A program made the translations under genes and the position numbers. DNA of 64,000 nucleotides, taken from the NCBI GenBank assembly GCA_963853835.1, contig OY970820.1:34310873-34374872 (forward strand). The letters run 5' to 3'. The notes beneath the pieces were generated by a model. The model had not been told where the DNA came from. It searched no databases and saw only the letters and a program-made list of their open reading frames with translations. Position 1 is the stretch's first letter. Each line of letters starts with the position of its first letter. Positions 45,481 through 57,847 of the stretch are shown piece by piece. The DNA is from Calendula officinalis. Its lineage: Eukaryota; Streptophyta; Magnoliopsida; Asterales; Asteraceae.

Positions 45481-45811
45481 GCAGTAGCAAGTTGAAAGAC
45501 CATTAACAAACTTGTAATATGCTGTTGAAAAGCATCAGTAACAAATTAATCCCTTTGTTGGATTCTTTTTTTTTTTAATTCGTAGCCTTGCGAAAAGAAT
45601 TCAAAAAGAATTCATACATGCTGATGAAACCTTATCGTTGATTCTTCATAATGAACTTTTTATTAAATACTACAGCTTCACACTTTGATCGTTGCGATGT
45701 TGATTTTGATCGTACAATCTACATGTGAACTTTTTATGCTTGATTCTTCATGTAATCATCAATAGATTCTTGTTTAATTCCAGATCTGAGCCACCGTGCT
45801 CTGATACCAAT

Positions 45812-46589
45812 TGTGAAGATCGAATAACTCTTCATAAACGTAGATCTTTAGGCTCAAGAATAGTTAGTTCTTTATCTGGAATAAGCATATACAAAACATA
45901 TAATTGCGGAATTAGATAAACAGATTTGTATAGCTAAACAAGGTTTCATCATCATCTTTATATACAATGATTACTAAAAGCCCCAATTCTACACATAAAT
46001 ATGTAGAACGGTTTTGGTTAACAGGATCATACGATCTTGAGGCTTAGGTTTTACACACGAACACGTTAAAACGTGGGTTTCAAGAACGACTAATTCTATA
46101 CCTCTAGGTTTCTTTATATACTAGAAAACCTAGAGATTTACAAGGAAAAGATAATACTAAATCTTTTAAGTTAATAAAGATATACTATATCTTTTACATT
46201 TATGATTATCTCCTAAATCTTTATTCAAATATTGACTTCCATATCTTCGACTTAGGTCCTTGTAGTTTAATACTCCCTCCGTCCCTAAATAAAGTTCCCA
46301 TTTCACCTTCAAGTTTTGTCCCTAAATAAAGTTCCCATTTCTAAAACTTAAGGGACCCACTTAATATAATAATATTATTATCAATACTTTCACCACTAAC
46401 TATCTCTTAAAACACTTTCTCTCTCCAATCAAACCTTATATTTTATTCAAAAGTAATACCAAATACCCCACCACTAACTATCTCCTAAAATGTTGTGCCA
46501 AACACAAATGGGAACTTTATTTAGGGACGGAGGGAGTAGTTTTGACATAATCAAATCTTTAATGAATATTAATAATAATATTCCTAACA
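45812..46589 (-). repeat. right (5') LTR of the non-autonomous element, with MITE inside
   Basis: The 778 bp contain a 264-bp MITE plus a duplicated TA. Removing these leaves 512 bp matching the left LTR with about four differences. Confidence 0.9.
46273..46536. mobile_element. Stowaway-type MITE inside the LTR
   Basis: It has ends CTCCCTCCGTCCCTAAATAA and the exact inverse TTATTTAGGGACGGAGGGAG. TA lies at 46271-46272 and 46537-46538. The sister LTR shows the empty site, so insertion happened after the host element integrated. Confidence 0.95.
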
Positions 46590-46722
46590 AAGTGCAACCA
46601 CGAGTGGAACTAGAATTTTTACTTGCAGTAACACATTGCTTAAACTTTGGTTTGAGGTTATAAAATTAGTTGGCCGCCTAGACACAACACAAACCACACA
46701 CCACACACTTCACCACACACTT

Positions 46723-46724
<2 letters not shown>

Positions 46725-46797
<73 letters not shown>
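46725..46797. repeat. (AT)n microsatellite, left of the fold-back element
   Basis: A pure AT dinucleotide run of about 73 bp ends where the fold-back element begins. Confidence 0.95.
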
Positions 46798-48036
<1,239 letters not shown>

Positions 48037-48051
48037 AAAGTTAAGAGTTTT

Positions 48052-48171
48052 GATTTTTTTTTTTGAACGGCAATCTAATTTACTTCTAAATCCAACTATG
48101 TTTAAAATGAGACTCGAACCCTCAACCTTGGGCAAACACCTTTACCGCTAGACCATTAGGCATTTAGTAAA
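48052..48171 (-). mobile_element. tRNA-derived SINE with perfect 15-bp target duplication
   Basis: On the minus strand the head GCCTAATGGTCTAGCGGTAA contains an A box. GGGTTCGAGTCTC, about 35 bp later, contains a B box. The 3' end is TTGCCGTTC followed by an A-rich tail. The direct repeat AAAGTTAAGAGTTTT flanks it exactly (48037-48051 and 48172-48186). The pol III promoter, poly(A) tail and duplication together identify a SINE moved by LINE machinery. Confidence 0.9.
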
Positions 48172-48186
48172 AAAGTTAAGAGTTTT

Positions 48187-49117
48187 AATAATGACAGCTT
48201 ATAAGACATGCATTAGAAATTTATATATTAATTAACAACAGAGTCCTAAATTTCAGAAAATACTTTATTGTACAACATTTTATGCACTTAATGACAGCCC
48301 TAATAGAACCGTAAGTTAAATATCGAAAACCACTTCTCTAAAAATGACTAACCACCCCTATGCTTTAATATTTGTAAATTAATTAATTAACTAATTTTTA
48401 ACCAGCATCCTTTGGGCTGGGCTATAATTAACAAATCCTTAGTTTTGGATTTTAATGTGAAATTTGTCTTTCAATAACATGCTGATAATTTTCGAATTCT
48501 ACAACATTTACCCCATTTCTATCTTATCTACTTTTTTAAAATGCAGTATATGCTTTGACACTCTGTTTTGACCGAAATCTATACACAATGTAATCATGAA
48601 ATAATTGCATACAACAGTATCTTTATTATACATATACAGATGAATTAACAAGCTAGCATCAAATTAAAAAAATCAATAGATTGTTATATATAGAACCCAT
48701 ATTTGAAAAAAACTTATTTGAGTATTACATATCTATATTATTGACCTGTTGCGGTATCATATTTTTACCCGCGATTTGTCGCAGGCAAGAGACTATTATA
48801 ATATAGTATGATTGTAGCTTTAGTCAAATAATCAATATATATATATTTTAAGATGGTTTGGTTAGTAAAGACAAGTTGAAAGTTTTTACAAATAAACACA
48901 ATAGAGTCCCATATAAAATGGCATAAATTTTTAAAGAATTACACCAAGAGTCAGAAAAGGAAACAAAGTAGCCATGATTTTACAACGTTAATATTAATTG
49001 GTACCAATTTTTGTTCACCAACCTGGTTGTACCCTAATTACACAATTCATAAATTCGTCCCACCATTTATAGAAGTAGTACACCCAACAAGCATAACGTT
49101 TTTCTTTTCTTTTTTCT
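48187..49117. other. AT-rich spacer
   Basis: No gene, RNA or clear repeat was recognised. Confidence 0.45.
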
Positions 49118-49352
49118 TTAACGGTAACGATACGCATGTAGTCATCTTTTGAGTTTGAACCGCATCAAAATTGTTAATGTACATTTAATGTCGATCTACC
49201 AAAGAAATAAACATTTATATCAAAATTACAGTTTTTGTTCATTTTCGTCCAAACAAAGGTGACAATTTATGTTTCATGTTGTTCTACAACACTATAATGT
49301 ATAGCCTTTTATATTCACTTTTTTTTAACGGCAAATTTAACCAGCTCTTAGA
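49118..49352 (-). repeat. two probable SINE 3' fragments
   Basis: At about 49118-49172 the minus strand reads GCGGTTCAAACTC (B-box-like) and ends ACCGTTAAAG before an A-rich tail. At about 49318-49352 it reads TTTGCCGTTAAAAAAAA. Both end like the complete SINE at 48052-48171 (TTGCCGTTC plus A tail) and look like 5'-truncated relatives. Target duplications were not found. Confidence 0.4.
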
Positions 49353-49655
49353 TCTTAATTATGTCCACATCTTAATTTAGTCAAAGACAACTTAAAATTA
49401 CTATTGTATTCTTATATCCAATAAATCATGGAAACTAGAAAATTATTTATATATGAATCACCCAGATGAAAACCAAATGAACTCAATATAAAATTATCCT
49501 GATACATGTTTTATTCATTTGTCGTAATGAAAACAAAATAGATTTAGTTACATTTATAATTTTTTTTAACTGTATAAATTATATTGAAAATGTTTTACAT
49601 AGATTATATTTTATTTTATTATTTTGTATTTTCCATTAACAAATGAATTAAAACT
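49353..49655. other. AT-rich spacer
   Basis: Nothing recognisable between the SINE fragments and the MITE. Confidence 0.4.
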
Positions 49656-49658
49656 TAA

Positions 49659-50502
49659 GGGCATGTTTGGTACGAGGGAATCGCAGAGAATGGAATTGAA
49701 GAAGAGAATGGAATTGAAGAGAAAGAGAATGGATCTAGAGAAAGAGAAATGATTCCAATGTTTGGTACAGAGAGAGAATCAACATAGATAATTGTTAAAA
49801 TATTCAATATTAAACATAGAAAATTTCTTCAAGCTGAATTCTTGACAAACTAAAAACCTTTGAAAATCCGAATCAGATTAATACATACAAAAATAATGCT
49901 TTAAGAAAATAATCCAACAGATTTGGGTAATCGATGAAACAAGTCAACAACCCAATTAACTGAGTTCTCTTCCACTTCCTTAACCAAGAATCTCGTTACT
50001 GTGTTCTCTTCCAACACAAAAACAACAAATCAAAAAGATGTATTAAAGACTAAACAAAAACCCAATCAACCGGTTTGGGGGAAGGACGAACGAGAAAGAC
50101 AGTTTGGGAAAGCACGAACCAGATTCAACATGTTTCTGACCGGCGAAGTTATTCTCGAGGAAGCTTAAACGAACGAGATTATAGAATTGGAGGGTTGTAT
50201 AACCTGTAGCGAAGAAGATAGGGAAGATGATAAATCAAAATGAGCACAAAGAAAGGAGAGATAGAAAAGCTAGGGTTCCAAAATTCTCTAAAAAATGACT
50301 AAATGTGCAAGTCACGTGCTTCTTTATTTATATGTCCTGGAGACAACGCGCGTTTCCCTTTCTCGGGTTTCCTTTCTCTACTTTTTGTAAGGAATCAAAT
50401 AGTTGGAAAGAGAATGGATTTTTCATTCTCATTTCAAACAAACAAGAGACTGCGCCTTGATTCCCTTTCTCGCGTTTCCTTTCCATCGTACCAAACATCC
50501 CC
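49659..50502. mobile_element. Harbinger/Tourist-type MITE, second copy of the family
   Basis: The ends GGGCATGTTTGGTACG and, in reverse, GGGGATGTTTGGTACG lie between TAA duplications (49656-49658, 50503-50505). Subterminal purine-rich blocks (GAGAATGGAATTGAAGA) resemble those of 2127-3299. It is 844 bp without transposase. The open frame 50303-50509 is part of the end sequence, not a gene. Confidence 0.8.
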
Positions 50503-50533
50503 TAAGTGATTGCTATTTATTGGAATTTAAAGC

Positions 50534-51018
50534 TGTCAGGATCGAATAACTCAACAAGTTATTAAATCACATATCTACTAACAAAGAGAAGTTATAGCGG
50601 ATTAACACTATTGTTATTGATTAAGAACAAAGTAAACTGAAAATCGAATAAGAATTAACAAGAACACAGTTTATCACAAAAAGCTTCAATGTATTAATAA
50701 TCGATCAATACACGTACGTTTACAATTTGTAAGGAACTATATATAATAGTCCTTGAAGCCTAAACTTTTACCCTAGTTATTCTAGGACTAGATTACAATC
50801 GAATTACAAAAGATATAAATTCTATAACTAACTTATACTAGAATCTCGGGTACGATCTGTTCCTTATCTACATCAGTAGTAAACAGCATCGTTAGTAGTA
50901 TATTGAGCATCAGTAGTGTTTTTGTATTTCTGCCCCATCAGTACTAAGTCTTGTATCAGCATCAAGTCTTTGTCAGTATCAACTGCAGCATCAGTAATAG
51001 ATCATTTATATCCCAACA
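50534..51018 (-). repeat. 3' LTR of the second SIRE-like element
   Basis: On the minus strand it begins TGTTGGGATATAAATG right after the purine run of AGGGGGAGAT and ends GATCCTGACA. A TATA-like box lies at about 50745-50737. One exact motif (50872-50881) and several weaker ones lie about 130 bp upstream of it, as in the first element. Confidence 0.85.
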
Positions 51019-51202
51019 ATCTCCCCCTAAACTTGTTAATTCACTTTTAATTAATCAAGTTTCTTTTTCCTTCTCTTCTTCTCTTCTAAGAGTTTAGCTC
51101 TTCTTTCATCACCTTCTTTTATTTGCTGATTTCTCAATCATCTTTGTTCATTGATATACTTGTTGTTCTTCTTAATAAAATAGTTATACTTTTCTGAGAA
51201 CA

Positions 51203-51800
51203 TTACAGCATCATGAGGTCTGATGAAGGAACAACAAATAGCTTGATACATTGTTTCTTCAGAATGATTGTACTCTTTTTCAAACAGAAACAGTTCACAT
51301 CATTTGCTAGCCTTTCAAAGAAATACATATTAACAGATGGGAGAACATTCCAAGCATAAACAGCTTCTTTACTTTCAAATTTCTCAAGGTAATCATCTGG
51401 ATAGAATGCAGCATCTATCATCTCAGTTAAATATCCAGCACCTGAGTTCTTCCATTTCTTGTTAGACATTCTTGGTTTTTCAATGATTAATACTTTGATT
51501 ACATCACTTCTGGATAGTGACATAATCATTGGCTTCCAAGCACTAAATCTTTGAGTTGTTTTATCTTCACTGATCAGTTCAATCACATTATTGACAACTC
51601 TCCAATTAATAATTGGATTATTCTGTAGAGGAGCTTGAGGAAGATCAAGTATTTGGAAGTCTTGTTTTGATTTCTTCCTTGCCTCTTCTTCAACATCTAG
51701 TATTTTTCTTTTCTTGGCAGTTGGAGTTGAGGATTCACCAGTCATTGGTTTTCTGGTAATCACCAGTTTAGGGTCAATGTCTCTCAACTCTGTTACCTTA

Positions 51801-51831
<31 letters not shown>

Positions 51832-54681
51832 CAGGTTCTGCCAATTCTTTCTTTCTTGCAGTGCAGTACTTGTCAACAATGTTCAACAATGTTCAACATC
51901 TTCATTCTTTCAAATGATTTTGCACTGTGACCTTCTGTTTTCAAGTATACTACCATTTTGGTTTTCTGTTCAAGTACTTCTGGTAGTTCAACTTTTTCTC
52001 TCTTGCACTCAGCAACTAGATCTTCAAGACAGTTTAGATGTTCTTCTTCTATTTTCTATTGTTTGTCTAACTCTGCTTGTTGATCTTCTACCAGAAATTC
52101 TTCAATTTCTTGAATTGCTGCATTTTTCATTCTTTCTTCTTCAGCTTTTCTTTTATCTTCAAGTGCTTGAGTTTTAGCACACTTCCTTTGATATCTTATT
52201 CTTTTCACCTTCCATACATCTTGCTGTAAAGGTCTAACCAGATTTATCTTATTCACCATGTAATGACCTAAAGCTCTGTGTGTGTAATCACCATCAAATT
52301 TAGATTTTCCCTTACCAACACACTTTGGAAGTGGAGTGTACTTCATGTCAATAACTGGTACAAACTTGATTGAAGGAGCAAATGTATGTGCCTTTTTCTC
52401 TGGTAATATCTTTGGATGAGGAGGTAATGCACATTCATCATCCTCAACCCAATTAACATCATCATCAAAGTCTGGGATTATAAGAGGTTTTAGTTCTGGT
52501 GTTGGAGGTCTTGGGATTACTACTGCTGGTTCAATGAGATCTGGTAATTCTTCAGACTCAGTAGTAGCTAAGGTAGTTACTACTGGTATTAATGACTGCA
52601 AGTTGAAGGGTCTGTAGATTACCATTTGCAAATTTGAGGAGTTCACTACTGATGTTTCTTCTTGTGTGTTTACTACTGATAGTTCATCAGTAGTGTCAGT
52701 ATCAGTAGTAACTGGAGATAGTATTTCTTCTTCAGTTGGGGCATTTACTACTGATGTTGTTTCTTGTAAGTTTTCTTCCATAGGATCAGTAGTGTTAATT
52801 TCTTCAGTTTGTTCTAACACTTCAGTAGTATCTATGGGATCAGTGGCACCCATAGCATCAGTAGTATGAGAAAGTGTTTGTTCTGCTGCTGCTGGAGATT
52901 GAATTGCAGACACAAACACATCCTCATCCATGCTTCTAACTCCTCTGTTCAGGTCTTCATCAATAAACTGACATGTTTCACCATGAGCTTCTTTCAAATT
53001 TAAGAGGGAGGCTGTTGTTTCTGCAATTGAATTGTCAATCATTTCTTGTATATGATCCTTCTCCCCCTTAGTGAACTCAACCTGTTGAGCCTCACTATCA
53101 ACAATCTTCTTCTTTAATTTTCTGATATGATTGGATTGTCTTTGAGGCATGTAAGCGAACCTCTTCTGTCTTCTGTTCATTACGTTATAACTCCTAGTTT
53201 TCCCTTGATTGTTTAAAAGATTCAGGCAATGTTGTACAGTGGTTTCAAGGTTTTCCTTCCAATCCGTCAATTGGGTTGGTTCCATGCTGCCCTCACTCCA
53301 TCTAGGTAGATCATCGGGCTTGTTTTGTACATTGGCTTTAAGGTTTTCCATCCTATCCGTCAATTCAGTTTTGTTCTTACTACCCTCATCACTACTTGGT
53401 GATGAAATGGGTTGTTTAGATACTCTCTTCTTCATAGAAGAAGCAGAAGTACCTCCCCTTGTGGTTTCTTGGCACCGGGGTCCTTTAAGTGCTGCCTCAA
53501 AGGATGAGTCATCACTTAAAGTTGCCGAGGTCTGGGTCCTAATGATGTTCCTACTAACCTGTGCACCAACCTTTGGTGCATCAGTAGTAGGAGCCCTTTC
53601 CTCATGTCCTCTCTCCTCCTTGGAGGACAACTCTTCGAGCCTGGGAGTTGACTCAATGGGTTCCCTGGTGTCCTTTTTGAAAATTCTTTTCCTTTTGTAT
53701 GTTGTGGAAATATGTTTGGCTTTTGGTTGGTCTACCTCAAAGTGAAGAGTAGCACTCTGAGGTTTAATAACATGTTCCTGGGACACATTCAGGACATTTT
53801 GTGGTCTGGTTGATTGAGTGGACTCATGAGATTGTGTTTGGGCTGTTTTTGGTGATGGAGTGGGTTGGGGTTCATTTGGGTGGCTTGAACCTTCTCCAGT
53901 AGGGGGTTGATCATAGATCATGTTTGGAAATAATGGTGTAACTTTTCCAGAAAATTTGAACTTTTTGTTCATGTTTGAATAAACATTTCTATTTAATTCT
54001 GGAATTGGAAAAATATTTTTAGTTCTTACAATATTTGGTAATTCACAGTCAAAGATATGTGCAAGAAATCTTGGATACATTAAAAATTTTGAACCAGATA
54101 AGTTTCCAAGCATTCCTTCAAAAATCATTTTAGAGAAATTAAATACTTGATCTGTGCACAAACAGACACCAGCAGATGCTATTGATGTGTTGAACATATT
54201 CCAAATACTTTTCTTTGGTGACATACAATGTTGAATTGTATGAACCAAATATTTCCATTGGGGGGGAAAGAAGACCCTTTTGAAAAGTTTGAATGTATGT
54301 TCTTCCTTCATACCCCATTTTTAGAACATTTTCTATTAAAATTTCTTTAGATAAAAGAGATATACCTGACTCATCATTGAGTTGTGGATGTTGTCTAATT
54401 GATTGTTCTGTGACTGTGATAGACTGTCCATCTATGTCTGATTTTATTTTGATGATATTCTCTTCTTCTACTCTTTCTGCCTTTTCCCAAAATTGAACAA
54501 GATGTTGTTCACAGAGTTTTGGATGTACAGTCAGAGCAAATCTTATTGGTGAGTTCTTCAAGAACATCACAATGGGTCTGAAACTTCTTGTGCCATCAGG
54601 ATTTCTTAGAAAAGCAAGCATGTTTTGAAACTCAGAATATTGAAGATCTGTTTTAGCAACCAATAGATTCTTCATTGCCAT
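51203..54681 (-). pseudogene. broken accessory protein gene of the second SIRE-like element
   Basis: Three frames (54681-54139, 54311-52056, 51889-51203) align along the intact 1147-aa protein at 30487-33930. The N-terminus has MLAFLRNPDGTRSFRPIVMF and FALTVHPK. The centre carries the motif-encoded SVV, TTD and TTE stretch. The C-terminus has APLQNNPIINWRVVNN and SGAGYLTEMIDAAFYPDDY. Lesions include an indel in a run of eight G/C at about 54260, a TAG near 52056, and an 11-bp duplication near 51880-51900. Similarity is clear in both end domains and weaker in the low-complexity centre. Confidence 0.9.
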
Positions 54682-54850
54682 TTTGATGTTTGAGAATTTG
54701 TTTTCTGAGAGGTTTTGATCTTGTGAACAATTTCGTAAATGATTGTCTTTGTTACTGGTTCAAGGTTTTAATCGAAATTGCACAGATTAGGGTTTATCGT
54801 AGGGTTTATCGGATCGAGGTTTGGATAATGTTAAATTAATAGCATTCAGC

Positions 54851-55110
54851 TATTTATATTTTTCGAATTTACCTGCAAAATGACTGAAATGTCCTTCGAA
54901 TCATAGCTTAACATCTATTTTCATGGGGTTAGTATGGTAAACCAGTGAATTTCACAAATAACGGTCGATCAGTAGTAAATTAAGTATCAGTAGTGAATCG
55001 TCAGTAGTAACTCTTGATTCACAATTAACCTAATTCTCAGAGAAACCCTATCAGTAGTATTTTGTGAATACAACCCATAGTCAGTAATGATGAATAATCA
55101 GTAGTAAAAC
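54851..55110 (-). promoter_or_regulatory. motif cluster and TATA box before the second accessory gene
   Basis: On the minus strand several TACTACTGAT copies (plus-strand ATCAGTAGTA at 54968, and others around 54988-55105, some degenerate) precede TATAAATA (54858-54851). The nearest motif is 110 bp upstream of the TATA box. The TATA box lies about 170 bp upstream of the ATG at 54681. The layout matches that of the first element. Confidence 0.65.
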
Positions 55111-55168
55111 AAACACTTTTAGATAGAAATAATATACAAAAACATTACATATGATCTTAATAATGAAA

Positions 55169-55414
55169 TTAATTTATTAAAATCATTCCAATACTGCTAA
55201 CCAAAAAGCTAAACCTTCTTACATCAAATGCTTTTGTAAAAAGATCTGCTAGTTGATTATCAGTATGAATTTTCTCTACTTTAATTAATTTCTTTTCATT
55301 ACAATCCCTTATAAAATGAAATCTTATTTCAATATGCTTGGTTTTTGAGTGTTTTACTGGATTATTCACAATACTAATAGCACTTTGATTATCAATAAAA
55401 ATAGGAGTTTTAAG
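55169..55414 (-). pseudogene. RNase H end of the second SIRE-like element
   Basis: It includes NPVKHSKTKHIEIRFHFIRD and ADLFTKAFD. The N-terminal side is cut by the TR-GAG element at the AATAG duplication (55415-55419). The reading continues at 59781 on the other side. Confidence 0.9.
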
Positions 55415-55419
55415 AATAG

Positions 55420-56073
55420 TGATGAGGTTAGTAGGGATTACATATGTATATATAGGTAAATATCACCTAAACATGAAGATGTGCTACTACAACCAAGCCC
55501 AAGTTGTCATCGCCTATCCAAGTTGTCAGCGCCTGTCAAAGTTGTCAGCGCCTGTCAAGTTGTCAGGCCTGTCCAAGTTGTCAGCGCCTGTCAAAGTTGT
55601 CAGCACCTGTCCAAGTTATCATCGCCTGTCTAAGTTGTCAGCGCCTGTCCAAATGGTTAGCACCTGTCAAATTGCCAGCGCGCCTGTCAAGTTGCCATCG
55701 TCTGTCTTATTGGCTGACGTCCACTCATAATGGCACTTCATGACTGCTTTATTGCAGTCATAATAGTAAGGCGTTACACGATCATTGACGTTCTCATAAT
55801 AGCGCTTCATGACCGCTTTATTGCAGTCATAATGAGCCAACGTTCCATATACCTGCCATATAAATACATGGCCCAACTCATTGTCGAGAGATACACTAAA
55901 ACAGATCAAGAAAGCCTAAAGCACAGAGATAACATACTCTCACTTTCACCTTCGCACTCAACCTCGATCACCCTAGGTTCGCCAAGAGCTTGTTGGGTTT
56001 GCACTGTGATCATCACAGGAGATCCAAGGTTGACGTCGCCTGGTCTTTGTGTTTGACAATCGTTGCTCGAACA
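55420..56073 (+). repeat. 5' LTR of the TR-GAG element
   Basis: It contains a minisatellite of about ten units of 18-20 bp (55493-55711, core AAGTTGTCAGCGCCTGTC). Two copies of a segment with TTCATGACYGCTTTATTGCA follow. A TATA-like ATATAAATACATGG is at about 55857-55870. Confidence 0.95.
55493..55711 (+). repeat. LTR minisatellite, core AAGTTGTCAGCGCCTGTC
   Basis: About ten degenerate head-to-tail units of 18-20 bp. The identical array is in the other LTR at about 59195-59413. Units abut directly without unique spacers. Confidence 0.85.
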
Positions 56074-56091
56074 TTGGCGCCATCCGTGGGA
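56074..56091 (+). other. primer binding site of the TR-GAG element
   Basis: TTGGCGCCATCCGTGGGA follows the LTR without a gap. The TGGCGCC start is typical of Tat/Athila-type primer sites. I did not assign the tRNA with certainty. Confidence 0.7.
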
Positions 56092-56152
56092 CCCGTTTTT
56101 AAACGGCGTTTCACTTTTCCAAACTTTTTTCCTCAATAATCAAACCGTTCCT

Positions 56153-57847
56153 ATGGCGGATACACAGCCATCGTTGGTCACTTCTTCATCGCCATTAATA
56201 ACCACTACCGTGATTACCACTATACCCGAGGCGGTGATAACCTCGCCTAGTCGTATCATGGAGCCATACGTCGATTCTGAGTGGACATTGTCGGATGTCA
56301 GGACGACACGAGGGTATCCCTCTTTAACAAGTCCACTTTTCTCCACAAGGCTCGTTGGATCAAGTTCGTTTACCTCACCACAGCCAGTGACGCCCATCCC
56401 TTCAGTTCAGCCTCTTTTGTCCCACGGGACAAGCTCTCAAGAGGATGACACGGATCCGGTCAGACAGCCTGCTTTCAACTTTCCGCAGGCCGCTACGCCA
56501 GGGGTTCGGGAGGATCCAATTGTGGAGTTACTCCGCAGGTTGACTCAGAGTACTCAGCCGCCACCACCTCCCCCACCACCTACTTCATCGGACCTGTTCT
56601 CTCAGTTGGTGGCGGCGTTGCGCCCAACACCGCAGCCAACGGTTGTTCAACCAGTAGATCCGTTGTCACAATTATTGGAGCAGTTAAGACAACCACCCAT
56701 TCACACGCCACCACCACCACATCCACCACAGGACACATCTAATGACATGTTGCGCGTGTTGCAAGCACTCGTGGCCGCAGCCGCCCCACCCCGAGCAGCC
56801 ACTATGCCTTTGTCGGTAGTTAGTTCGAAGTTCTGTGACTGGGTGGCCCGATTCCCACTCCCTGATAAACAAAAAGTTCCGTCCATCGTTGGTACTTACG
56901 ACGGTACACGAGATCCTGATGATCACCTTGCTCTTTTTGAACAGGCCATTATGACAGAGAAATGGCTAGACCCAGTCGCTTGTCACATGTTCCCTGGCAC
57001 GTTGCAGGGTTTCGCTCGTGATTGGTTTGCTGACTTACCGGAGAGGAGTATTCAAGACTTTGCAGATCTAAAGGCTAAATTTGTGACTCACTTTATCCAG
57101 CAAAAGAAGCAGCAGAGAACTCATATAGAAGCACATTTGCTGCGACAAAGGGAAGGCGAGGGGTTACGCGACTTCATTCAGCGTTACACGCAGGAGTGCC
57201 AGAAAATTGTCGCCTTACCCGAAAGCCAACAAATTTCGGGTTTTACCCTCTCCTTGCTTCCAGGACAACTGCAAGAAAAGTTAATCAAGAGAACTCCAAT
57301 TACTTTCAAAGAAGCCACGGACAGGGCATATGACTATCTGAGGTCAAAAGAAACTGTCTCCCTGACAAGAGAGGTAGGCGGCAAGTCATGGACTGACACG
57401 TCAGATCGCAGGCATGATGCTCTAACTGGTGATCATCAACGAGATGAAAGGAGCAACCGGAGGTTTGGCCCATACGATAAACATCCGTCTGAGCGTGCTC
57501 TTAGCAAAACACCAAAAGAAATCTTGATAACAGAGCAGGTGTGCGCTACCTTCACACCTCCACCCCAGATGGAGCATAGGTCGGGTACGAAAAACATGAA
57601 TAAATACTGTGATTTCCATGAAGATCATGGACACGACACGAATGCCTGTAGAGAGCTAAAAAGGGAAATCAGGCGGGCTTTGGAAGAAGGCAAACTAGAA
57701 CACCTTGTCCCTGGTGCTAAGCAGCAAGCAAATAAACCTCCACTTAAGAAGAGTTATGCCTGGCAAAAGAAGGGGGAAGACACAGAACATCCCGGACCAC
57801 CTGATGGTCATATCCTCATGATACATGAGGGAGCCAATATTAACTGA
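56153..57847 (+). CDS. Tat-type gag protein of the TR-GAG element
   Basis: The start at 56153 (Met-Ala-Asp) is chosen because the frame upstream of it lies in the LTR and primer site. It gives 564 aa. A Pro/Thr/Ser-rich N-terminal third has a run of prolines, then comes the retrotransposon gag domain with VGTYDGTRDPDDHLALFEQA, FARDWFADLP, LRQREGEGLRDFIQRYTQE and ITFKEATDRAYDYL. Near the C-terminus the motif KYCDFHEDHGHDTNACRELK gives a CX2H...HX4C-like finger typical of Tat/Ogre gag. The frame is intact, consistent with recent movement. Gag would package the element's RNA while pol comes from a relative. Confidence 0.9.
   Translation: MADTQPSLVTSSSPLITTTVITTIPEAVITSPSRIMEPYVDSEWTLSDVRTTRGYPSLTSPLFSTRLVGSSSFTSPQPVTPIPSVQPLLSHGTSSQEDDTDPVRQPAFNFPQAATPGVREDPIVELLRRLTQSTQPPPPPPPPTSSDLFSQLVAALRPTPQPTVVQPVDPLSQLLEQLRQPPIHTPPPPHPPQDTSNDMLRVLQALVAAAAPPRAATMPLSVVSSKFCDWVARFPLPDKQKVPSIVGTYDGTRDPDDHLALFEQAIMTEKWLDPVACHMFPGTLQGFARDWFADLPERSIQDFADLKAKFVTHFIQQKKQQRTHIEAHLLRQREGEGLRDFIQRYTQECQKIVALPESQQISGFTLSLLPGQLQEKLIKRTPITFKEATDRAYDYLRSKETVSLTREVGGKSWTDTSDRRHDALTGDHQRDERSNRRFGPYDKHPSERALSKTPKEILITEQVCATFTPPPQMEHRSGTKNMNKYCDFHEDHGHDTNACRELKREIRRALEEGKLEHLVPGAKQQANKPPLKKSYAWQKKGEDTEHPGPPDGHILMIHEGANIN

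Larger units (their letters stand above)
43922..46589 (-). mobile_element. non-autonomous LTR retrotransposon rich in the TACTACTGRT motif
   Basis: Two 512-bp LTRs (43922-44433; 45812-46589 including a MITE) enclose 1.4 kb without gag or pol. On the minus strand the primer site TTGGTATCAGAGCAC (45811-45797) follows the right LTR. The purine tract AAATAGGGGAAGAT precedes the left LTR. LTR ends (TGTTAGG...GATCTTCACA) resemble those of the two SIRE-like elements (...GATCCTGACA), which suggests the same machinery moves it. The leader carries the motif cluster at 45068-45480. About four LTR differences indicate recent movement. No 5-bp target duplication is visible (CCAAT versus AAGTG). Confidence 0.85.

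Noticed and set aside
55493..55711. CRISPR-like appearance of regularly repeated 18-20-bp words
   Set aside because: Units abut directly without unique spacers, lie inside an LTR and are present in both LTRs. The DNA is plant nuclear. It is a minisatellite.
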